Shown: piece by piece, positions 37,926 through 48,075 of the stretch
Layout of the letters: the number at the start of each line of letters is the position of its first letter
Position numbering within the stretch: the first letter of the stretch is position 1
Assembly (NCBI GenBank): GCA_977017575.1
Contig: CDRNVI010000002.1
Coordinates: 248,001 to 312,000, forward strand
Direction of reading: 5' to 3'
Source of the DNA: Paramoeba atlantica
Lineage: Eukaryota; Discosea
DNA: 64,000 bases
Translations under genes and position numbers: made by a program
The notes under the pieces: generated by a model
What the model saw: the letters and a program-made list of their open reading frames with translations, nothing else
What the model was told of the DNA's origin: nothing
Database searches by the model: none

Positions 37926-40187
37926 CTACGAAGGAGTATGTCGTTTTCTTTTCTGAAAAGCCGAAAAGTGTTTATTTGAATTAGGCTTCAGACGAACCCC
38001 GTTAAAAGACATCCATTCCTTAGCAAATTTTAAAGTGCATTGAGCTAGAATCTGTAGGCAAACTTCTCTTTCTCGCTCCATTTCGCTCCCTTCAGTTTCC
38101 CCACGCGAAGCGATTCTTTGTGCAAGAATGTGCTTGCTCGAACTAGAGAGTACGGTTCGCACTTCGTGAAGGTCAACTGCTTCCATCAAAAGTATGCGTT
38201 CGCAGAAGGAGAGCGCAATCGAGTCGGAAATTTGGTGGCACAATCGAAGCACTTCATTTGCTGTCTGTTGTAACAAGGACAATGCTGGACGAAACTTTCG
38301 CATCTCTTTGGAACGATCGCCTCCCGTTGCCGAGTTCCTATCTTTTGTATTTCGTTGTGAGACACTTTCATCCTTTGGTAGGCTTCTTGAATGGGTATTA
38401 CGACTGTCAAATCGCGTGCGTTTGTATGCGCGCTCATGAAGATTCTGGAGACGAGTAATCATGGGTTCACGCAATCCTCTTTTCAGACCAACACGTTCGC
38501 ATTCCTTTTCTAGAACTTGATCAGCCCATAGAGCATATACGGAGAGGCCTTTTTTGTTCTTGTTAACCTGACGTATGCAAGAATCTCTGTTGTAAATGTT
38601 GTCCGCGATCCTACTGCATGATGCAGTACAATTAGCATGATCATACATATTTTCGTTTTCCATCGCTTCCATGTGTTCATGTTCCCATTCAACATTATTG
38701 GCAAAAAGTTCCGACTCACGTTTTTCGGACTGCTCCCGAGAAGCAAGAGTGCAAGAATTATCAAAAGAATTGGAATGATGTACCCCTTTGTTAGATATTA
38801 TGAGCTCATGGTTTTCCTCGTCCCACTTTCTTTGTGGCGGAGAGCTTACAAACTTCTGTGAAACAGTTTCCACAGGAAGTGCACCTTCTAGTGGTTGGTT
38901 CAAAGAGAACTCTTCAAAACACCTTAGGTTTGAACTCAATATCTGAGGATCAAGGGGATTAAGAGATGGTGAATTTGAATGTTCTAAGAATTCTCTGTGT
39001 GCTTGGTGATTTTCCTTTTTGCTAGATAAATCAAAAGTGTAATCATCATTAAACTCTAGATCGGCAGGAAGAATCGAAGGGGTAACTATTGCATTATTAG
39101 ACGGAGAAAGCGATGCTACTGATCCATTTCTTTGAGATTCACACAAATGCTCCCCAGTTTTGGGACGTATATCACATGGCTCACAGCTCAGTTCGCGTGT
39201 CTGAACTTGACTCGATACGGTTCTATCGAAAATCAATGTTGCTGTCGGGGATTCATCTACGGCAGGAAAAGCTCTCATTACAATCCTGAAAGAATTATTC
39301 GTTCTGGACATCTGAACTCCACTCTTCAGCGCATTCTTGGGGTATCGGAGGGCATATTTTTCCTCATGAGATTGTAGCTCTTCTTTGCATCTTGAAAAGG
39401 CTTCTTTAGAGACTGTTGTAAATTTACGAACCGCCTCTTGAAGGGCCCCATGCATTTCTTTTTCCGCGCTGTCCACAGCTGCTTGATAGGTTTCCACAAT
39501 ATTTTCGTGTTTATTGTCAGCTTCATACACATATTCGCGCATTGTCATATCGATACACAGTTCAGGAATTATGCCGCCACCTTGCGCTATCATGCACAAT
39601 GGAGCATTTCGTTGTGGTGTTTGAGGTTCTCTCCAGAAGTCAGTCTCTCCAAGATCTTTGTACTGGCTTTGCCTCATGATATCGTTGTCTTTCGACAAAA
39701 ATCGAGACTCATTCTGCAGATCAACTTCGCCATTTCTAGGTTCAGGGGGCAGAGAAATCTTTGTATCACTAGGAGACTTCGAAATCGGGGTTGAAGGATT
39801 AAGTGTGCGCGTCACAGGTTCTAGAATTCTTTCCTGTGTACTCATTTTTGATTTTTCAGGTGTTTGTAAATTTAATTGCGCAATTGCAAGTCGTAGTTTG
39901 CGTCGATCACGTGAGGCCCGAAGTCCTAAAGAGCTATGCATGGTTGGTGTGATGCTGGCACACAGACCCTGAGTGGTTAATCTGCACTCTTGGAACGCGT
40001 CATGATATTTTAGAAGATCGTGGGTTTCTAACCACAATTTCAAATCGAAGGCAGAATGTTGAGAGGACATGTCTTTCTCGTTCTCTATGTCTTGATTTCT
40101 GAAGCCTTGCATAAAATTCGCGCTGCTAGAAGGCTCCGGCTTTACAGCTGAATAAGCATGCTGGTTCACAAAGCTTTCAAAACTCAT
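37926..40187 (-). CDS. Large SAM-domain-like protein, function unknown
   Basis: 753 residues from the ATG at 40,187; an in-frame ATG at 40,277 would add a proline-rich stretch that I judge less likely. Near the N-terminus KLWLETHDLLKYHDAFQECR followed by SLGLRASRDRRKLRLAIAQL resembles a sterile alpha motif, with the typical LG.......GxRRKLL end helix. The remainder is charged and low in complexity: a coiled-coil-like helix (about residues 230-280, EMHGALQEAVRKFTTVSKEA), Ser/Asn-rich linkers and a basic C-terminal region with helices rich in Arg and Glu. There are no membrane segments. A spindle, cytoskeletal or signalling scaffold is possible. The SAM call is moderate. Confidence 0.65.
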   Translation of the reverse strand: MSFESFVNQHAYSAVKPEPSSSANFMQGFRNQDIENEKDMSSQHSAFDLKLWLETHDLLKYHDAFQECRLTTQGLCASITPTMHSSLGLRASRDRRKLRLAIAQLNLQTPEKSKMSTQERILEPVTRTLNPSTPISKSPSDTKISLPPEPRNGEVDLQNESRFLSKDNDIMRQSQYKDLGETDFWREPQTPQRNAPLCMIAQGGGIIPELCIDMTMREYVYEADNKHENIVETYQAAVDSAEKEMHGALQEAVRKFTTVSKEAFSRCKEELQSHEEKYALRYPKNALKSGVQMSRTNNSFRIVMRAFPAVDESPTATLIFDRTVSSQVQTRELSCEPCDIRPKTGEHLCESQRNGSVASLSPSNNAIVTPSILPADLEFNDDYTFDLSSKKENHQAHREFLEHSNSPSLNPLDPQILSSNLRCFEEFSLNQPLEGALPVETVSQKFVSSPPQRKWDEENHELIISNKGVHHSNSFDNSCTLASREQSEKRESELFANNVEWEHEHMEAMENENMYDHANCTASCSRIADNIYNRDSCIRQVNKNKKGLSVYALWADQVLEKECERVGLKRGLREPMITRLQNLHERAYKRTRFDSRNTHSRSLPKDESVSQRNTKDRNSATGGDRSKEMRKFRPALSLLQQTANEVLRLCHQISDSIALSFCERILLMEAVDLHEVRTVLSSSSKHILAQRIASRGETEGSEMEREREVCLQILAQCTLKFAKEWMSFNGVRLKPNSNKHFSAFQKRKRHTPS

Positions 40188-40609
40188 TGTGCGGTAGCGA
40201 TGGCGGCAAAGCAGGTCCTCCGCCGGGAGTGGTGAAGGGGCACATGGGGAATATATTTTTGGAGAAAAAATCAACAAGGTACATTATCAACAAGGTATAA
40301 AAGCATTCGATGTACTATTGCAGTGCGCGCTTGAACGGATCGCTTCAAGTTCAACTATTCTGGCAAAGTCCGGGAAGCAAAGTTTTTAAAGGCTCAAGGA
40401 AGTTACAAGAAACATCGTCTGAAACAACGCCAGAATCAGTGCTATAGCGAAAGTCGAAAGTTTGTCCCGATCAGAAAAGGAAATTGGGGGCTCAAGAGTC
40501 ACAAAAATACGACGCACTCACAACACAATTCTTCGAGAGGGATTTCCACCACGGAAAAGAGGAAATACACGTCGATCATCCGTAAACCGAAATCTTGTTG
40601 AAACACTAA
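40188..40609. other. Intergenic upstream of the SAM-like gene
   Basis: About 420 bp up to the hairpin. Some short repeats of ATCAACAAGGTA occur at about 40,270-40,296. A decayed plus-strand frame is visible but unassigned. Confidence 0.4.
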
Positions 40610-40717
40610 TTTTAGGCTCCTCGTTAAACGCGGTGGTTCTTTGAAGCTTAGAAGTTACCCATGCTGCGCGCTTCGTGTTGAAAACTACCTCCGCGTCTAA
40701 CGAAGAGCCTAAAAAAA
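40610..40717. repeat. Palindromic hairpin element (NUAAACGCGG family), best copy
   Basis: TTTTAGGCTCCTCGTTAAAC at the left pairs with the reverse complement of GTCTAACGAAGAGCCTAAAA at the right, giving arms of about 28 bp around an internal unit CTTAGAAGTTACCCATGCTG. Related copies lie at 34,479-34,574 (inverted relative to this one) and 44,478-44,553, with half-copies at about 17,040 and 15,104. Confidence 0.82.
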
Positions 40718-41072
40718 TTGGCTACCAAAGCGGAAGAAACCAGAAGGATTTGACCCAAAAATAACAGAGCTTCGGATAAAAATGGGAGCATTTTTGCGTA
40801 TTTTTGCTCTCAGAGCACTAAATCCGATATATGCGTGTGGGATCACTCGTAGGCATGAATGAAAGCCTATCGAACGGAATGGGTAGAAAATGCGATTCTA
40901 ACCACACCATTCTTCAGACACAAAAAGGTCCCTTTGGGTACGCAAATCACTTTTTCGCATTTTTTAGTCAAAATTGTGACATTTTGGGAGGCATTTCACG
41001 CCTCCAAGAAGGCGTATCTTGCGAAAACAACGGCGTGGAAAGCTAGTAGAGCTCCCAAACTCTCAAAATGTA
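40718..41072 (-). repeat. Dispersed repeat B, copy 3 (inverted), split by a foldback
   Basis: Read on the minus strand this continues TTTTGAGAGTTTGGGAGCTC, then the segment homologous to copies 1 and 2, down to the hairpin at 40,610. Beyond the 582-bp foldback at 41,073-41,654 the repeat resumes (minus strand TTCAAAATCGTTTCCCC), so the foldback is nested within it. A further partial copy lies at about 41,880-41,955. Confidence 0.7.
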
Positions 41073-41654
41073 CCGTAGACCCCCCCAGTAACAGAGATTT
41101 GGCCATTTTTGGGCTGACCCCCAGTAACAGAGATTTGGCCCGGGAGGGTGGTTGGAGGGGGGGGGTGTTTGGGCGGGTGGGGGTCGCTGGGCTGGGTGAG
41201 GGTGGTTGCGAGGGAGCGAAGTAGTTGCAGGGTTGTCTGGGCAGAAAATTAATGCACACATGAACAAAAAAGGTCTTTTCCCACTAAAAATGCACACCCC
41301 CCCAGTAACAGAGATTTGGCTGTTTGGGTCCAAAATAGATTCTATTACTGGGGCATACGGTAGAATCGATTATGGGCCAAAATGACCAAATCCTTGTTAC
41401 TGGGCGGTATGCTTTTTGGGTAGGAAAAGACCTTTTTTGTTCATAAGTGCGTTGCTTTTTTGTCCAACCACCCCCGCAACTACGCCATTCGCTCCCGCGC
41501 ATCTACCCTCACCCCGTCCAGCAATCCCCACCCGCCCAAACACCCCCTCCCCTCTCCAACCACCCTCCCGAGACAAATCCTTGTTACTGGGGGTCAGCCG
41601 AAAAAGGGCAAAATCCTTTTTACTGGGGGAGTCGATTACTGGGGGGGTCTGCAG
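41073..41654. mobile_element. 582-bp foldback element, poly-C ends, TA target
   Basis: TA (41,071-72) precedes CCGTAGACCCCCCCAGTAAC; the right end reads GTTACT-type sequence then GGGGGGGTCTGCAG followed by TA (41,655-56). The left arm (to about 41,320) and the inverted right arm (from about 41,365) match over roughly 250 bp with many substitutions. A unit beginning CCCCCAGTAACAGAGATTTG occurs at least three times on the left and, inverted, about three times on the right. Inside each arm is a G-rich (left) or C-rich (right) stretch. No transposase. The element interrupts dispersed repeat B. Confidence 0.85.
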
Positions 41655-41979
41655 TAATAGGGGAAACGATTTTGAAAAAATATATTTTTTGACATCTTTT
41701 TCGCGGTTGGATTTTTTTCGAAAATGTTTTCCCGAAATACTCCCCGTCATTAATAATGATAATCATAAAAAAAATTATCATTCTATGTGGTGAAGACTCT
41801 TAAAAAATTATCACCTTATTTTCACGCACGCAGGATTTTCTTACAAAAAATTTTGTGTCTTAAAAAAAACGTTTTTTGAACTAAAGAACTACTGGGAAGG
41901 TTTCAAAAACGGCCCAAATTCGGGTTATGATTTCGCATTTTTGGCCTGAAAATCGTGTTTGTTTGTCGAAAACTATGTA

Positions 41980-42077
41980 CTCCCCCTGCCATTAATAATG
42001 ATAATGATAATAACAATAATTTCAAAAAAAAAATCATTCTTGAGGATTATCATTATCATTATTAATGACAGGGGGAG
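41980..42077. mobile_element. 98-bp poly-C/TA MITE
   Basis: TA (41,978-79), then CTCCCCCTGCCATTAATAAT at the left; the right end is ATTATTAATGACAGGGGGAG then TA (42,078-79). The inverted ends pair over about 33 bp with one mismatch. A half copy, beginning ATACTCCCCGTCATTAATAA, lies at 41,738-41,775. Non-coding, mariner-like TA duplication. Confidence 0.85.
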
Positions 42078-42079
42078 TA

Positions 42080-43057
42080 ATCCGGACTTAGCAGACCCGT
42101 CTTCTGCGCATGTTACACTAGGGAACGAAGTACGCAGCTCTCCCTGCGAGATAGTATGCAGACTTTTTTCTAAATTTTTTGTACTGCGGAGATCGACTCG
42201 CCGAGACTATCAACTCTCCAGGCCGAACTAAAAAAACCGTCTTCTGTCCAGGCTCACGTGAAAACTTCACAAGTTTTGTTCCCTCCAAGATAAATTTAGC
42301 GCAGCCACAGACAAGCACATCTCCAGAGTTCAGAACTCCGGTATAAAGTAGGGGAGGGATTCAGAACTTGCTTAGAAAAACGCGGAGCTATAACCAAGCT
42401 CTTTGCCGAGGTGTACAAGGGGGATACGGTGCTCGAGGAGGTCCAGGACTGGCAAAACGCCAGTCCCTCGAGTCCCTATAAATTCGAAGGGGTCCTAAAG
42501 CCAGGTCATTCGACTTTTTTCGGATGATGGGGCGTAGCGACCCCAGGTTCCCGAGCTAACTCACCCGGCGTCGCATAACAATACGCTAGATACCTATGGT
42601 GAGTACGATCAGGATCTCCTAGAAAATGGCCGGCACTAGTAAATCAAAGCTCTAAATAACTACGCCAGTGCAGGACATCAGCTTTCCCAACAGAACGAGG
42701 GATTGCTGATGATAGAGTGCTGTCCCCACTCTCCAAAGGCACTCGGCGGCTCTCTAAAGGTACTCGGCGGGGAGATTCTTATGGACCATGTCCACCGGCA
42801 ACGGTGTGAATTGTCCCAGCCCGCTTCAAAAGAGTACCAGGATCGACGTAGCCCCACATCCCTCGTACGACAAATGGGGTTTATTACAGTATGCAGAGTT
42901 ACAGTATATGAGGTTGATGAGTGAGACCCCAGCGTAATAAAGACCCTAAGATCGCTACATGTATTGATCTTACTCATACAGTAAGCTTGGTTTGTAAGCT
43001 TCTTTTCTTCCCGAAAGATCAAGAATAATTTAATTTTCTTTACTTTTCCTGCTTCGC
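42080..43057. other. Intergenic, no gene seen
   Basis: Nearly 1 kb left of CLP1. Contains short local repeats (CACTCGGCGG twice near 42,735-42,775) and several stop-rich frames. I checked for tRNA, snRNA and rRNA likeness by eye and found none convincing. Confidence 0.4.
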
Positions 43058-44236
43058 TTAGTGAGATGCTTTTGGCATTTTTAGGTGTGCGCTTAACAGT
43101 ATTTGGTGTGGATGTAATCCAGTTAAAATTTTAACAGTAGACGCGAGATAGACAAGAGTTTCCTCGTTATCAATTGACATTAATGCAACATAGGCATGAA
43201 CGCGTGAAGTAAACGAATTAGGCGAAATCAATGCACCGATGCTGCCAATAAAATGATACAATGTGAAATTACAGTCACATGCAAGACCAAGAGCCGTGTC
43301 GCGTTTGCAGGAACAACATTTAAATCTAATATGGTACACAGGCAGCTTAAGAATCACTCTTGGATTGAAACATTCGTCAATCTTCCTTTCCCGCGTGTTT
43401 GCACGCGTGCTCTGATCCCTATAGTACGTACTGGGAGCTTTTGGGAAACTAAAGATCCGCAAATAGTTTCCTGTGATTTCTTTGAAATGGTCCAATTCCA
43501 GCCGATGGCAGACCTCTGGTGCGTCAATAACAACGATAACGTTAATCGAAAAAATCTTTATCAAGGTAGTGACAATGTCGTAACCCAGCCCTTCAATCCA
43601 ACCCATAGTATTTACTATTAAATTTAAGTCTGTGTTATTTCTTCGAAAACGCGCTATTTTTGCTGCCAGATTTGTGCAAATATTAAAGTACTCACGTACA
43701 GTCCTTCCCCTTACATGGTTGTGACCGAAAAAATATGACCCGATAGTATCGTGTGGTATAGATCTCTCGTCCCAGATCAGGTTTTGTAGAAGCGCGAAAT
43801 GAACAGAACCAGAAATACCTAAGCTGTTCTGACCTACATCGACATCTGCATAAACTACCTGACGTGATCGTTTAAGACTAGTATTTACAAAATACTGACA
43901 TAGTGTGCTTTTGCCCGAGTTTGAAGGACCAACAACTAGTATAGTTGGGGTTCCGCGTCTCGGGACACTGTAGGAAAACGTTGAAATGAGTGGTTCATAC
44001 GTTTGGACCAAAAAGTCAAGCACAATATGCGCGTAGAACTCACCAGAAACACGAATGATAGCCCAATAATGAGGGGAAATAACTATCGATTTTTTTTCAA
44101 AATGAAGTGGACGTTTGCGCAACAAAGAATAACCAAATGCATGTGCTCGACCAGCAACAAGTTCTACTGCACCGCTGGTCACACACTCAATATGTAGAGC
44201 ACCTCTATGCTGATGTAATTCAAATGTGGCCTGCAT
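43058..44236 (-). CDS. CLP1: Polynucleotide 5'-hydroxyl kinase CLP1
   Basis: A 392-residue RNA kinase subunit of mRNA 3'-end cleavage factor and the tRNA-splicing complex. The N-terminal beta domain (residues 1-85) ends in a segment with the family's SGAVELVAGRAHAFGYSL pattern. The P-loop is GPSNSGKST (103-111), where CLP1 has GPTDVGKST. VYADVDVGQNSLGISGSVHF (129-148) matches VDLDVGQGSISIPGTIG. Further along FNICTNLAAKI and LIVNTMGWIEGLGYD (cf. VNTCGWVKGxGY) are family hallmarks. It is slightly shorter than human CLP1 (425). C-terminal domain present. Single frame, host strand. Confidence 0.9.
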   Translation of the reverse strand: MQATFELHQHRGALHIECVTSGAVELVAGRAHAFGYSLLRKRPLHFEKKSIVISPHYWAIIRVSGEFYAHIVLDFLVQTYEPLISTFSYSVPRRGTPTILVVGPSNSGKSTLCQYFVNTSLKRSRQVVYADVDVGQNSLGISGSVHFALLQNLIWDERSIPHDTIGSYFFGHNHVRGRTVREYFNICTNLAAKIARFRRNNTDLNLIVNTMGWIEGLGYDIVTTLIKIFSINVIVVIDAPEVCHRLELDHFKEITGNYLRIFSFPKAPSTYYRDQSTRANTRERKIDECFNPRVILKLPVYHIRFKCCSCKRDTALGLACDCNFTLYHFIGSIGALISPNSFTSRVHAYVALMSIDNEETLVYLASTVKILTGLHPHQILLSAHLKMPKASH

Positions 44237-46232
44237 GATCGTTTCATTATTATTAAGTCTTCGCCACGTTTAGAAAAAAATAATAAAGCGATTTCAATTT
44301 ACTGCCATACCGATAAGCTCCGTTAATCCTGTCAATTTTTCTCAGAACAAATGTGCAATGTGCATTATTTTCTGAAACCGGAGCACAATTTTTTTCCGAT
44401 ACTGTAAGGATACGCTATGTGATACATTATGTATATTATGGGCTGCGGGTGAAACCTCGCCACCCACAGCCCCATTTTTAGTAGCTGCGTTAAACGCGGT
44501 GTTTACCATTGCTACACGTTGAAAACTACCTCCGCATTTAACGAAGCGACTGAGCAAGAAAACATTGAGCAAAGTTCAAGAACCTTTCAATTTTTAGGTT
44601 CAAATGCCGCATTGGACACTATACAGTTGTCCACTGCCATCCAGTGCCATCCAAAACGGAGATATGAGCGAGTACCGAAGACCTTTTTTTGATTTGGAGG
44701 ACCGAAGAACTTTCCATTTCCGCCGGATGTTGTAGGACAAGTGATGGCCATGATATGAAAAAGCGGCTAATGTCGGATTCAATTGTACTCATTTTTCAAA
44801 AATAATATTTTCCTTTCCTTTTGCAAAATAAGATATTTTCTCGTCTCTTCTTCTGCGTGCTCTGTCTTGTACATGTGCGGACCTGAGCTGAATTTTAAAG
44901 TGAAAGCATGATGGGGACACATCAAAAACTTTTGAAGATTTTTTGCGTTGTGACCGAAGAGAAATGTCCTCACGATCACGAGGGTTGGAAAGTTCGTCAC
45001 TCTGTTTCCAGTATTTGTTGGAGGCGATGTAAGCACGTAAGTTTCAGCAAAAGGTTGTCTCGGTTACTTCCTTACTTTTATTCAGATGTGCGCAAATTGT
45101 CCCACAAATTTTAGTTTTGGGTACTTGTAGTACACAAGTACATAAAAGTTAGTCATCCAGTGTCATCCAGTGCCATCCGCTGCCATCCAAATCTTCATAG
45201 TGTCCATTATAAGACCAAAAATGCCATATTTTACCGCGCATTTGGCCCGTTTTTGGCGCCTTACCAGTTGGGTTATTGTGGCACATCAACCTGTGATGTG
45301 CGTCATAACTTATGAAGCACATCAGATCGAACAAAACGTCGTAGAATGGTATAAAATACGTTTTAGGATTCGATTTTCGTAAACAAATATTTTTTGATTG
45401 GTCAAAATTACATTATTTTGGGTTACGCCAAACTCTAACACATCCCTACGCTGGATTCTCAAAAGCAAAAATTTACTTTTTCTAGCGCATATGCCCCCAC
45501 CCCCCTAGACCCCACCAGGGACCCCAATTTTTGAGGTTGTCAAAGGCAATTTATGAGGTTGTCTTAGCGTCATGCAAGAGGGTTTTCACGAAACGTGTTA
45601 GCGTATTTACCCCTCCGAAGCTGATTACCACAGAAGAAGAACTAGGTACAAAGGTCGAAGAAATCTTGGAACGTATTCATTGCACCATGGATAGTTTCTT
45701 CCACGGGGTTCGTTCCGTTTGTGGCATAGACGTTACGCCACAGATGCTGGAGCGTGCCATTCTTCACATCGTGGATCGCCGCGGGCAGTCCTCTTTGTCA
45801 ACTTCCACTCCAGAACATTGTCATCCTGCTTTCTCCACATCGAATGGTACACCATCGAGTACATATGCCTACCGCGGCAGCCCACTTTCGTTTATAATTA
45901 ATACTCACCCACTTGAGTGGGTGAACACCTTTCAGTGTTGGTAGATGCAATAAATGGACGAAAACTATTTGACAATCTCTAAAATATCATTGTACCCTTT
46001 TACAACTGCGAGACCTCGCGAGACCGCGGTTAACGTCACCCGCAGCCCATTAATTATTACTGTGTAACAGCCTGCATTCCTCCTTATTTTTTCATTGTTT
46101 TTGTTCACTTTTTGAATAATCGAGCGTAGAGCGGTAGTTATACAACCACAGCAATATGATACACTAAGGGTGGAGTGAACATGATATTTTCACGGGGAAC
46201 ATGAATTGTGAGGTGAACATGCAACATCCTGC
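44237..46232. other. Repeat-rich gap between CLP1 and XRCC3-like
   Basis: Holds a copy of the CTGCGGGTG hairpin motif (44,438-44,473: CTGCGGGTG with inverted CACCCACAGCCCC), the hairpin family copy at 44,478-44,553, two clusters of a CATCCAGTG unit (44,615-44,650 and 45,150-45,190), and a segment at 46,090-46,190 that is an inverted copy of 34,150-34,250. A plus-strand frame (45,531-45,944) is open but unrecognised and is probably repeat-derived. No host gene supported. Confidence 0.5.
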
Positions 46233-47195
46233 TCACGGGTTGAAGCCGTCATTGCAAAGGGTGAGTTCTACTGAAGACGAATCACAAGGACTTGTCGAAT
46301 AAGCAACACGCACCAACCGCTTGTCCGCGCAAGGTGTTCGCGTTATTATTAAACGTGTGGAAATATGGTTTGACCAAGATAATCCGAAGGCAGGGACAGT
46401 ATATCCATCCATACTTCTTACTTGATTTGAAAAAATGACAGCAACATTATTTAGAATGGCAAAGCTCTTCAGTGTTACAGCGAGTTCACCAAGGAAGCTC
46501 AAAATAGAGTTGTAGTCTGGTTCCTTCAGTTGGGCCCCATATATTTCAGCAAAATCTATAGCGGCAATAGAATCTATAACTATTAGCGACAATGGCGTCC
46601 CTGTTCGTAATAGCTCATCCCCAAGTTGCTGCATCTGAGAAAGCTGAGTTTTGATTGAACGCCAGTCGCTTTGTTGTGAAACAATCAGTCGATCATAAAC
46701 ACTTTCACTCCATTTCTCCTGTACTGTGCATGAATTGAGCAGCTGCGTCAATCGATCCGGTTGAAAAGATTCGGTAGAGAAGTACAGAACGCTGCCTCCA
46801 TGGAGCAAGACAGAGAGAGCAGTCTGAAGAAGGAGCGTAGTTTTCCCTGCACTCGCAATGCCACATATTTCAGACAAAGTACTACGACGAAATCCGCCCT
46901 TTAGTACGTTGTCCAAACTAAGTGAACGGGTAGATATTTTTTGAGATTTGTTTTTGAGTTGGTCCCACTGCAGAGGTCTCGGCAACAACACACTGGCAAC
47001 GTTCAGAAGTAGACAGTTCCAGATATCTCGTGATATCACACACTCTACAAGGGAATACAAAAATACCGAATCTGCGGCATTACGCATCAGAAGTTCCTCC
47101 GCGCTTCGCACGCCATTCTTAGCCAGAAAGCACTGCAGTTTTCGTATGATTTCTGCATCCAGCGTTAATTGATCCAGGAGTGGTGCTAGCAACAT
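46233..47195 (-). CDS. XRCC3: RAD51-paralog ATPase, XRCC3-like
   Basis: 320 residues from the ATG at 47,195; an ATG at 47,243 adds 16 residues with no counterpart in the family. The N-terminal helical bundle (LDAEIIRKLQCFLAKNGVRS) fits a RAD51-paralog linker. The core begins SLSLDNVLKGGFRRSTLSEI with Walker A GIASAGKTT (112-120), then VLYFSTESFQPDRLTQLL (cf. YICTExFPxxRLxQL of XRCC3) and Walker B SLIVIDSIAAIDF (about 200). NNVAVIFSNQVRS and the final WSNHISTRLII also match. These proteins act with RAD51C in homologous recombination. XRCC3 is preferred over RAD51C/D from the F/Q-rich motif; the paralog identity should be treated as likely only. Confidence 0.85.
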   Translation of the reverse strand: MLLAPLLDQLTLDAEIIRKLQCFLAKNGVRSAEELLMRNAADSVFLYSLVECVISRDIWNCLLLNVASVLLPRPLQWDQLKNKSQKISTRSLSLDNVLKGGFRRSTLSEICGIASAGKTTLLLQTALSVLLHGGSVLYFSTESFQPDRLTQLLNSCTVQEKWSESVYDRLIVSQQSDWRSIKTQLSQMQQLGDELLRTGTPLSLIVIDSIAAIDFAEIYGAQLKEPDYNSILSFLGELAVTLKSFAILNNVAVIFSNQVRSMDGYTVPAFGLSWSNHISTRLIITRTPCADKRLVRVAYSTSPCDSSSVELTLCNDGFNP

Positions 47196-47487
47196 TATTG
47201 GTAAGAAATATGAATTGTATTGAATAAACGTAACGTATGACAATGTTCATTGTCATATGAATAAAAACTTTTTACTCAAAGGGGTGACTCTGTGGGAGCG
47301 CCTAGGATATCTTTCGTCAAAATTTTCTTCCTTAGTTTCTTAATTTTTTCCTGCAATCGGACGATACAGAAATCATACTACTGGAACTGTTATTCTGCGG
47401 GACTTAAACGAGGGTTTCGGCATGTAATACAAGTCAATAAAGCGTCTAACAATCAATAATAATCGACATTTTACTCACTATAATTCC

Positions 47488-48075
47488 ATGGACTTACATA
47501 TGGATCCATACATGGATCCAACATCAGACTTTTATGAAGGCCTGTGTAAGTGGGTTGTGTACAGCATTAAAAGTGTGCTGAAGCGCCCATGCACTATGTC
47601 GGGAAAGCACCCATGTCAAGAAAAGGGGAGTGATATTGACGAAAACTTTGATATGGAGTTTCGCCGTATCAGAAACAGCGTAGAAAGGTTTTTCGCCTTA
47701 ATTGATCATCACAAATTATTACACTGCAATCAACATAAAATTGATTTTGTTAAGTCTGCATTCGGTTTGATGTGGAATGCAGAATGTGTGCAATGGGAGG
47801 TTGGCAACAGAAGCCTCCACAGCGATTCGGTAGAAATATTGCCTTCTACATCGCCAATAGTACAGGAATGGAAGTCGCGAGAGTCTTACTCGTGTGCTTT
47901 TCACAAGCATGACGCGGGTGACAGGGCGCGTATTGATGAGTATCGGGAGGAAGTCAAAAAGATCTTAGGGGTGAAAGGTCTGATAAGAATCGGAAAATGT
48001 TCTAGAAAGGGGAAAAAGGGTGCGGAAACTTGTGAAAAAATGACCAGGAGTGAAATGAAATCCAAAATGAAGTAG
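47488..48075 (+). other. Plus-strand ORF, DDE transposase C-terminus-like
   Basis: A 195-residue frame. FRRIRNSVERFFALIDHHKL resembles the R..VE.FFG.LK helix at the C-terminus of IS5/Harbinger (DDE superfamily 4) transposases, where the Glu is catalytic. The tail is very lysine-rich (KCSRKGKKGAETCEKMTRS). No upstream catalytic Asp motifs are in frame. It is likely a decayed transposon fragment or a domesticated remnant. It is opposite in strand to all host genes. Confidence 0.4.

Noticed and set aside
45531-45944. 137-residue plus-strand ORF between CLP1 and XRCC3-like
   Set aside because: No recognised domain, lies in a repeat-rich gap, opposite to all host genes; kept as filler.
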